Of a stretch of DNA of 11,164 nucleotides, positions 6,729-11,164 are shown in pieces. Location of the stretch: the NCBI GenBank assembly GCA_900552605.1, contig USAR01000028.1:1-11164 (forward strand). Reading direction: 5' to 3'. The notes beneath the pieces are model-generated. The model made no database searches. It saw only the letters and a program-made list of their open reading frames with translations, and was not told the origin of the DNA. Source of the DNA: an uncultured Oscillospiraceae bacterium. Its GTDB lineage: Bacteria; Bacillota; Clostridia; Oscillospirales; Acutalibacteraceae. How positions within the stretch are numbered: the first letter of the stretch is position 1; every line of letters begins with the position of its first letter. The translations under genes were made by a program, and so were the position numbers.

Positions 6729-7958
6729 ATGGAACGCACAATTCTTCATTGCGACCTTAATAATTTTTATGCTTCCGTCGCCTGTCGCGACAACCCGAGC
6801 CTTCGCGACCGTCCCGTTGCCGTTTGCGGCGATCAAAAGGAACGGCACGGCATTGTGCTTGCAAAAAATGCTGCGGCAAGAGCGTACGGTGTTGCAACGG
6901 GAGAGGCGATCTGGCAAGCAAAATCAAAATGCCCGGGGCTTGTTACTGTACTCCCGGATTTTAATAGATACACCGAATTTTCGGTTGCCGCAAGAAAGAT
7001 TTACAAGGATTACAGTGATCTTTTGGAGCCTTTCGGTCCGGATGAAGCGTGGATCGATGTAAGCGGCAGCCGCCTTATTTTCGGCAACGGCTTGGAAATT
7101 GCAAACAAAATAAGAAAGCGCATAAGAGAAGAACTCGGTCTTACCATCTCCGTCGGCGTCAGCTTTAACAAGGTTTTTGCAAAGCTGGGTTCTGACCTTA
7201 AAAAGCCGGATGCGGTAACGGTTATATCGCCCGATAATTTTAAGGAAATCGTTTGGCAGCTTCCTGCAAACGCTATGATAGGCGTCGGCAATGCAACATA
7301 CCGGCTGCTTTGCTCTGTCGGAATACACACCATCGGTCAGCTCGGAAACGCTCCGGATGCACTGCTTAAAAGGATACTCGGAAAATCCGGTGAGCAGCTT
7401 AAATTATGGGCGCTCGGTCTTGATACCTCACGTGTGGCGGAAGCAAGCTATCATCGCACTCCGAAAAGCATAGGCAGATCCACCACCTGCGCCGCCGATC
7501 TTGTAACTCTAAACGATGTTTGGAAAACCATGTTGATGCTCTCGGAAGAGGTCGGCGCACAGCTGAGAACCGAGCAAGCCGAGGCAACGGGCGTGCAGCT
7601 GCACCTTCGCACAAACGAGCTTAAGGTAAACGAGCTGCAATCGCCGCTTGAAATGCCGACACAGTCGGGTATTGTGCTTGCAAAGCGCGGAATAGAGCTG
7701 TTTAAGGCCAAATATGAGTTCTTGCGCCCGTTAAGGAGTCTCGGAATACGCGCAATAAACCTTATTCCGCAAGCAGACGGAGCACAGCAAATAGGACTTT
7801 TTCAAAATGCAAAAAGCTTTGAGACTTTGCAAAAAATCGAAACGCAAATGGATACGCTGCACCGTCGTTTCGGCAAAGATTGCATTTGCCGCGGCAGTGT
7901 TATGCACGAAAAAAAGGCAGCGAGCGAGCCGCGCCCGTTTTCACAGATTTATAAATAA
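6729..7958 (+). CDS. dinB: Y-family DNA polymerase IV (DinB)
   Basis: A 409-residue translesion polymerase. Catalytic residues are Asp9 (LHCDLNNFYASV) and Asp105-Glu106 (PFGPDEAWIDVSG); Tyr14 aligns with the steric-gate position. The palm/fingers end in SVGVSFNKVFAKLGSDLKKP (141-160), followed by the thumb helix-hairpin-helix (IGVGNATYRLLCSVGIHTIGQL, by position 184-205) and the little-finger domain (about 245-345). QIGLF (354-358) fits the beta-clamp-binding pentapeptide, here about 50 residues before the C-terminus. FGPDEAW instead of the common FSIDEAF places it in the clostridial DinB subgroup. The ATG has AAGGAG 12 nt upstream, a rather long spacing, and no better start. It has its own promoter and SOS box and stands alone, ending at a convergent hairpin. 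Confidence 0.95.
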   Translation: MERTILHCDLNNFYASVACRDNPSLRDRPVAVCGDQKERHGIVLAKNAAARAYGVATGEAIWQAKSKCPGLVTVLPDFNRYTEFSVAARKIYKDYSDLLEPFGPDEAWIDVSGSRLIFGNGLEIANKIRKRIREELGLTISVGVSFNKVFAKLGSDLKKPDAVTVISPDNFKEIVWQLPANAMIGVGNATYRLLCSVGIHTIGQLGNAPDALLKRILGKSGEQLKLWALGLDTSRVAEASYHRTPKSIGRSTTCAADLVTLNDVWKTMLMLSEEVGAQLRTEQAEATGVQLHLRTNELKVNELQSPLEMPTQSGIVLAKRGIELFKAKYEFLRPLRSLGIRAINLIPQADGAQQIGLFQNAKSFETLQKIETQMDTLHRRFGKDCICRGSVMHEKKAASEPRPFSQIYK

Positions 7959-7979
7959 CACAACAGCATAAAATACAAG

Positions 7980-8009
7980 AAGCGCCGAGCAAACAATCGC
8001 TCGACGCTT
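7980..8009. terminator. Shared terminator between dinB and the convergent peptidase gene
   Basis: AAGCGCCGAGC (7980-7990) and GCTCGACGCTT (7999-8009) flank an 8-nt loop. On the plus strand one C-A mismatch interrupts the 11-bp stem; on the minus strand the same position is a G-U pair, so the stem is complete. Tails are only moderately T-rich on either side. It lies 21 bp past the dinB stop and 18 bp past the opposing stop. Confidence 0.65.
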
Positions 8010-8027
8010 TAAATGCACAATAATATT

Positions 8028-9260
8028 CTATTTTGTTCTTTTGCAAACAGGCTTCGACCACTCCGAATACAGCCTGTGCCATTTGCCGTTGCGTTTTACG
8101 GATTTATACGATCGCACGGAAACATAATATTTTGCCTTTGCCGCAAGCCTTTTAACCCTTGCACTGTTTTTTAAATTACCCTTAACTGTAACTGTCTTGA
8201 CTTTTTTCAGATTTTTATTTTGACTGTATTTAATTTGATACCCAGTTGTTTTGCCGCTTTGTACTTTCCATTTTACATTCAGCTGCCTTTTGCCGGACGT
8301 AAGCTTTTCAACATTTGTTGCAGGAGGATTTATTGTGAACTTTAATGTTCTGCTTCCGGTATATTTACCGCGAAAATCCACACGAACCTTATATGTACCG
8401 ATGTTCACTCTGTCTGCATCGTATACCACGCTGTAATTCTTTTTGTTAATAGTTTTGCCTGCGGCATCTTTCACCGTAACTGACGGCGTTTTAACTTTAC
8501 CGTCAAAGGTATATACATTGCTTGATAAAAAGGCCTTTGTTTTAAGCGGCAGCTTAAGCCTTACACCTTCAACAAATTCCATACTGTCAAATTGCCTGAA
8601 CAACGAGAAATTGCAAAAATCCGGACCGCGCTTATTGCCGCAGTGAATAACGCAATAGTGTCCCTTTTGTTTTCCGACATATATGCTTATGTGGTCGTTT
8701 ATAACCTTATCCTTATCAACAAAAACGATATCGCCGACTTCAAGTTTATTCTTGTTTGTTATTCTTGTGGCATAGCCGCTTTTTATAAGCTCCTCTGTCG
8801 CTCTGTGCCAATCTGCAACGGTTTCGTGATTCTTTCCCTGCATTGCCTTTTCAAGCACAGATGTGTCGTAACCTGCAACATTGGGAAGATAATTCAAATA
8901 AACATAAGAAACAAAAGAAGCGCACACAAAGCCGTTTTTTCTGAAATGCTTAAGATTAGGAGCTTTACCGCTTACGGTTGTGGGGTCTTTAACCATCTCT
9001 TTTCCGTTTGTACCGGTGCCGTAAGTTATGCGCGTTGTGGCATAAGGCTCTTGCAGAATACTGCCGTAAAGCCAGATATCGGATTCACGGTAATCGTCAA
9101 TGTTGTAACCGACATAGTCCATAGCATCGATAAATACATTGTACTTTTGGTCAAGTTTATTTCGCTTAGCCGCTGCCGAAACATTGGTTGTAGGTACTGA
9201 AAACATCAACACAATACAAAGTGCAACCGAAACGAGTTTTTCGGTTTTTATTTTTAACAT
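8028..9260 (-). CDS. Secreted NlpC/P60-like cysteine peptidase with Ig-like and fibronectin III domains
   Basis: A 410-residue exported protein. An N-terminal signal peptide (KIKTEK, hydrophobic 9-20, probable cleavage after VSA near 29) is followed by an NlpC/P60-like domain: Cys113 in GFVCASFVSYVY, GDIVFV (176-181), His190 in NDHISIYVG, and His206 in VIHCG. These match the Cys-His-His layout of peptidoglycan endopeptidases. Residues about 243-312 form an Ig-like repeat (YTFDGKVKTPSVTVKDAAGK ... GTYKVRV ... GKYTGSRTLKFTI), and about 315-405 a fibronectin-III-like domain (LNVKWK, GYQIKYS, YYVSVRSYK). The C-terminus is very basic; no sortase or membrane anchor is seen. Start chosen at ATG 9260 because AAAAGGATG lies 5-8 nt upstream and the signal begins there; the frame stays open 19 codons further. 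Role in wall remodelling is inferred; the exact substrate is unknown. Confidence 0.87.
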   Translation of the reverse strand: MLKIKTEKLVSVALCIVLMFSVPTTNVSAAAKRNKLDQKYNVFIDAMDYVGYNIDDYRESDIWLYGSILQEPYATTRITYGTGTNGKEMVKDPTTVSGKAPNLKHFRKNGFVCASFVSYVYLNYLPNVAGYDTSVLEKAMQGKNHETVADWHRATEELIKSGYATRITNKNKLEVGDIVFVDKDKVINDHISIYVGKQKGHYCVIHCGNKRGPDFCNFSLFRQFDSMEFVEGVRLKLPLKTKAFLSSNVYTFDGKVKTPSVTVKDAAGKTINKKNYSVVYDADRVNIGTYKVRVDFRGKYTGSRTLKFTINPPATNVEKLTSGKRQLNVKWKVQSGKTTGYQIKYSQNKNLKKVKTVTVKGNLKNSARVKRLAAKAKYYVSVRSYKSVKRNGKWHRLYSEWSKPVCKRTK

Positions 9261-9333
9261 AATAACATCCTTTTGTGTGCACATAAATTCAAAAAATAAA
9301 GGTCGCGGCGCCTTCAATCACACACTATTAGAT

Positions 9334-9362
9334 ATTTTACTACATTTTTCTAAAAATGTCAA
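9334..9362 (-). promoter_or_regulatory. SigA promoter of the secreted peptidase
   Basis: Minus strand: perfect TTGACA (9362-9357), exactly 17 nt, TAAAAT (9339-9334). The start is expected near 9327, giving a leader of about 67 nt. It lies just past the stop of the DUF4363 gene, so the peptidase is probably transcribed on its own. Confidence 0.82.
9342..9359. repeat. 18-bp inverted repeat inside the peptidase promoter
   Basis: ACATTTTT-CT-AAAAATGT has perfect 8-bp arms. It fills the spacer and half of the -35 box of the promoter at 9334-9362. A protein bound here would block RNA polymerase, so it may be an operator. No T-tract follows, so it is a poor terminator for the upstream DUF4363 gene. 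AT-richness makes chance possible. Confidence 0.45.
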
Positions 9363-9397
9363 ATTTGTAATATTTTCAAGCTGTTCCTATTCAATCC

Positions 9398-9766
9398 TCA
9401 GTAAACCGTCATTCTTTCACGGTTGTTCATATGCTGCAGAAGCACCTGCACTTCTCGATATTCTGTATAAAATTCATCGTGCTCTCGACCTGCAAGATAC
9501 GGCAGCTTAGCAACACTTACTCCGATATCATAAAGCGTGGCATTTGAAATAAAGTGGCACAGCACATTTTCACCCTTGACCCACTTTTTTTCAATCTGCA
9601 TAGCGGTTTCTTCGGCTTTGTCGTATTGCTCTTGCGAATACTGCCTTTCAAGCAGCGCAATATCAACACTTATATCGCTTGTGAATTTTTTTAAATAACA
9701 GGACTCCCAAATGCAAACACCGCAAACGCCTGCAAAAAGCACAATTGCAATCCAGATTTTGTTCAT
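9398..9766 (-). CDS. DUF4363 family membrane-anchored protein
   Basis: A 122-residue protein with one N-terminal membrane segment (about 4-20, IWIAIVLFAGVCGVCIW) and a soluble mostly helical part probably outside the membrane. The helix rich in Glu/Gln (ALLERQYSQEQYDKAEETAMQIEKKW, by position 37-62), the ensuing HFISNATLYDIGVSVAKLPYL and the closing EVQVLLQHM helix resemble DUF4363 proteins of Clostridia. The ATG overlaps the DUF421 stop by ATGA (9763-9766), so the two products are made together and probably act together at the membrane. Function unknown. Family call is from pattern recognition and from the DUF421 neighbour, with which DUF4363 genes are often paired. Confidence 0.78.
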   Translation of the reverse strand: MNKIWIAIVLFAGVCGVCIWESCYLKKFTSDISVDIALLERQYSQEQYDKAEETAMQIEKKWVKGENVLCHFISNATLYDIGVSVAKLPYLAGREHDEFYTEYREVQVLLQHMNNRERMTVY

Positions 9767-10443
9767 CTTGCCTCATCCTTTTTAATAATAACCTGATTAC
9801 CCAAAACGTCAAGAGTCATAATAAATATGTCGTCAGGTGTAAGCTTGCTCTTTTTAAGCAGCGATAAAACTTTTTTCTCGCTTACATCAATGTCTTCAAG
9901 TCCGCGTTTAACTATCTTGCCGTCGCTGATAATCAGCGCGGGAAACGCGCTTTTATCCTGTGGCTCGCCCTTAACATCGCCGACGTTTGCCGGACGTTTA
10001 TCGGGCTTTTGCAACACGCTTAATGTTCCGTTGGTTTCAAGCACCGCATACGATACCTCGCGAATATCAAAGATTCCCTGCTGTCTGAGCAGCTCAACAA
10101 GATCGGCAACCGTCACGCGCATTTTTCTCAGCTGCTTTTGCAAGATCACACCGTCTTTGATTATTATTGCCGATTTGCCGTTTGTAAGGTTGTTTATAAT
10201 GCTTGATTTAAGCGTTAAAACCGTCAATAATATCTCAAGCGCAACAAGTGCGGAAATGGCGAGCACGGCACTTAAAACAGGCTGTGACGCGTCTTGAATC
10301 GGAATTGCTGCGATCTCTGAAATAAGCAGCGTTACCACAAGCTCGGCAGGCTGCATATCCCCTATTTGCCTCTTGCCCATAAGCCGCATTGCAGTGGTTA
10401 CAAGCAAATATAAAATAACTATCCTTATAATGGTTGTAAACAT
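9763..10443 (-). CDS. DUF421 membrane protein (YetF/YrbG family)
   Basis: A DUF421 protein of 226 residues. Numbered from the chosen start, two to three membrane segments (about 5-18, 30-50 and 56-78) flank the family motif RLMGKRQIGDMQPAELVVTL (20-39). The cytosolic C-terminal domain shows IIIKDGVILQKQLRKMRVTVADLVELLRQQG (by position 93-123), the hallmark YAVLETNGTLSVLQK (132-146) and ALIISDGKIV (169-178). Function is unknown, although a DUF421 protein on the spoVA-2mob element affects spore heat resistance in Bacillus. Start chosen at ATG 10443 because GGTG lies 6 nt upstream; ATG 10449, GTG 10452 and TTG 10455 are in frame but their spacing is poor. It is coupled to DUF4363 by ATGA and lies 97 bp after the XRE gene. 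No strong promoter is visible before it. Confidence 0.9.
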   Translation of the reverse strand: MFTTIIRIVILYLLVTTAMRLMGKRQIGDMQPAELVVTLLISEIAAIPIQDASQPVLSAVLAISALVALEILLTVLTLKSSIINNLTNGKSAIIIKDGVILQKQLRKMRVTVADLVELLRQQGIFDIREVSYAVLETNGTLSVLQKPDKRPANVGDVKGEPQDKSAFPALIISDGKIVKRGLEDIDVSEKKVLSLLKKSKLTPDDIFIMTLDVLGNQVIIKKDEAR

Positions 10444-10465
10444 AAACATCACCAATGTTTATGTT
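10439..10465 (-). promoter_or_regulatory. Hairpin covering the DUF421 start codon
   Basis: AACATAAACAT (10439-10449) and ATGTTTATGTT (10455-10465) are perfect 11-bp arms around CACCA. In the minus-strand mRNA the loop is UGGUG, holding the only Shine-Dalgarno-like bases, and the 3' arm contains both candidate AUG starts. Such a stem could limit translation of DUF421 and the coupled DUF4363. As DNA it could equally be an operator. AT-rich, so stability is moderate. Confidence 0.6.
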
Positions 10466-10491
10466 GTCCGCAAACAACAACGATATGCACA

Positions 10492-10527
10492 AAAATAACG
10501 ACAGACAAAACCGTCTGCCGTTATTTT
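10492..10527 (-). terminator. Intrinsic terminator after the XRE gene
   Basis: Plus-strand arms AAAATAACG-A-CAGAC (10492-10506) and GTCTG-C-CGTTATTTT (10513-10527) pair over 15 positions around AAAACC. On the minus strand the one mismatch is a G-U pair and the stem ends in TTATTTTTG, a U-rich tail. It begins 14 bp past the XRE stop and lies before DUF421, so it should reduce read-through from XRE into the DUF421 pair. Confidence 0.72.
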
Positions 10528-10540
10528 AAAAAAAGAAAAT

Positions 10541-10831
10541 TTAAATTCTGCGAGCTACCTTAAGCTCGTTGCAAAGCCTGTCAGATAAATCTGAATTGTT
10601 TATCTGCTCAAAAAGGCCGTTGCATTCAAACACCTTGATAATTGCGATATAGGTGTCCCACCCCATCGGTGCCGTCCGACGCTCAATATCAGAAACTGTC
10701 TGACGGCTTTTCCCGATTTTTCTTGCAATCTCCGTTTGAGAAATCCGAAGACACTTTCTGAAGGACGGGAGCTTTTCTACAAGACTGTCAATCATAATTT
10801 GACGTTCGGCGGAAATGTTGAATTCTGGCAT
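10541..10831 (-). CDS. Small XRE-family helix-turn-helix regulator
   Basis: A 96-residue DNA-binding protein consisting of little more than a Cro/CI-type HTH domain: SQTEIARKIGKSRQTVSDIE (31-50) is the helix-turn-helix, and MGWDTYIAIIKVFE (56-69) the following helices typical of this domain. The C-terminal tail (FEQINNSDLSDRLCNELKV) may mediate dimerisation. Start chosen at ATG 10831 because AAAGGAG lies 9 nt upstream and the protein begins there sensibly; the frame stays open 27 codons further without a ribosome site. It has a near-consensus promoter with a leader of about 107 nt. It may regulate itself or the DUF421-DUF4363 pair; no repeated operator is evident at its own promoter. Target genes unknown. 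Confidence 0.88.
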   Translation of the reverse strand: MPEFNISAERQIMIDSLVEKLPSFRKCLRISQTEIARKIGKSRQTVSDIERRTAPMGWDTYIAIIKVFECNGLFEQINNSDLSDRLCNELKVARRI

Positions 10832-10944
10832 ATTCGCGCGCTCCTTTCCTCCCCTTGTTTTATGACGAACAAAATTCCGATATATGACAAATGCCGCTTT
10901 TCTAAAGCACAACGGATTTTCACACGTCTCTTTACTACAAAATA

Positions 10945-10973
10945 ATTATACCTTTTTTCTTTTTCAAAGTCAA
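10945..10973 (-). promoter_or_regulatory. SigA promoter of the XRE gene
   Basis: Minus strand: TTGACT (10973-10968), exactly 17 nt (purine-rich), perfect TATAAT (10950-10945). The start is expected near 10938. This is the best-matching promoter on the right side of the window. Confidence 0.82.
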
Positions 10974-11090
10974 TGAACTGCCGAAAGTTTGGTAATTGTA
11001 ACTACTAACTAATCTTACTACTTGACAAAACGCAGCGATAAATTCATCACATTGCACAAAACGTACGGCAGCGGGTTTTTTCCTCAACGC
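10974..11090. other. Intergenic stretch without supported feature
   Basis: A plus-strand TTGACA at 11022-11027 lacks a -10 at any usable distance. The minus-strand open frame crossing 10935-11120 covers both the XRE promoter and the terminator and has no family features. I see no gene or RNA here. Confidence 0.4.
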
Positions 11091-11127
11091 AAAAGGCGTG
11101 CGGATCAATGTAATCCGCACGCCTTTT
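11091..11127. terminator. Strong hairpin terminator, probably bidirectional
   Basis: AAAAGGCGTGCGGAT (11091-11105) and ATCCGCACGCCTTTT (11113-11127) are perfect 15-bp arms around CAATGTA. The plus strand ends in six T; the minus strand in four T. With no plus-strand gene to its left, its likeliest job is to end a minus-strand gene entering from the right edge, insulating the XRE promoter. Confidence 0.82.
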
Positions 11128-11137
11128 TTGCTGTTAT

Positions 11138-11164
11138 TTACAGATTCACACGTGTTGGTTCATT
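11138..11164 (-). CDS. Possible last codons of an unidentified minus-strand gene
   Basis: One minus-strand frame at the right edge reads NEPTRVNL then TAA (stop 11140-11138), 10 bp before the terminator. This is where a gene end would be expected. Another frame (NQHV then TGA) ends slightly earlier and is also possible. Eight residues are not enough to name a product. Confidence 0.3.
   Translation of the reverse strand, partial: NEPTRVNL

Noticed and set aside
6497..6739. 80-codon minus-strand open frame in the nth/dinB gap
   Set aside because: It runs over the dinB promoter, LexA box and start codon, has no ribosome site and its Phe/Cys-rich product resembles nothing known.
8592..9200. 202-codon plus-strand open frame opposite the secreted peptidase
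   Set aside because: Hydrophobic shadow of the peptidase gene; the minus strand carries a signal peptide, catalytic motifs, promoter and ribosome site.
9301..9318. GC-rich GGTCGCGGCGCCTT stretch with a nearby T-run as a terminator or leader element
   Set aside because: Only a 4-bp stem can form; too weak to support an RNA structure.
9827..10297. 156-codon plus-strand open frame opposite DUF421
   Set aside because: Antisense to a clear DUF421 gene; Ser-rich low-complexity product without a ribosome site.
11022..11050. Plus-strand TTGACA as a promoter for a small RNA ending at the 11091-11127 hairpin
   Set aside because: No -10-like hexamer at 15-19 nt spacing; the terminator is better explained by a minus-strand gene.

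Overview
The window reads as a chromosomal segment of a low-to-moderate GC Firmicute, most likely an anaerobic Clostridia/Oscillospiraceae-type gut bacterium. This is inferred from the asp23-fakA-recG gene order, strong AGGAGG-type ribosome sites, SigA promoters with 17-nt spacers, a GAAC-N4-GTTC SOS box, a Ser/Ala-rich solute-binding lipoprotein and a secreted NlpC/P60-like protein with Ig-like and fibronectin domains. I could not run a taxonomic search. Only dinB lies on the plus strand.

Left block (1-6429, all minus strand, transcribed right to left): nth (endonuclease III) starts at a clear promoter and overlaps ymdB (2',3'-cyclic-nucleotide phosphodiesterase family) by ATGA. Next come an orphan family-5 solute-binding lipoprotein, an Asp23/YloU protein, FakA (the ATP-binding subunit of fatty acid kinase) and, after a 187-bp gap, recG, which runs off the left edge. 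The first five genes are closely spaced and are probably one operon. recG is separated by a possible terminator, a weak promoter and a leader hairpin. The asp23-fakA-recG order is conserved in Firmicutes; the nth-ymdB-lipoprotein part upstream is less usual.

Centre (6368-8009): a 361-bp divergent region separates nth from dinB. The dinB promoter (TTTACA-N17-TATAAT) is followed directly by a perfect LexA-type dyad, so this Y-family polymerase is probably SOS-controlled. A shared hairpin terminator lies between dinB and the convergent gene on its right.

Right block (8028-11164, minus strand): an exported NlpC/P60-like cysteine peptidase with its own consensus promoter, which contains an 18-bp inverted repeat; a translationally coupled DUF421-DUF4363 membrane pair; and a small XRE regulator with a near-perfect promoter. 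A perfect 11-bp hairpin covers the DUF421 start codon. The right edge holds a strong bidirectional-looking terminator and perhaps the last codons of another minus-strand gene.

Most of the window is housekeeping (DNA repair, lipid metabolism, envelope). I see no CRISPR array, transposase, phage gene, tRNA or rRNA. The most unusual items are the hairpin on the DUF421 start, the AUG-stop overlapping the recG start, the palindrome in the peptidase promoter and the Ser-rich insertion in the lipoprotein.
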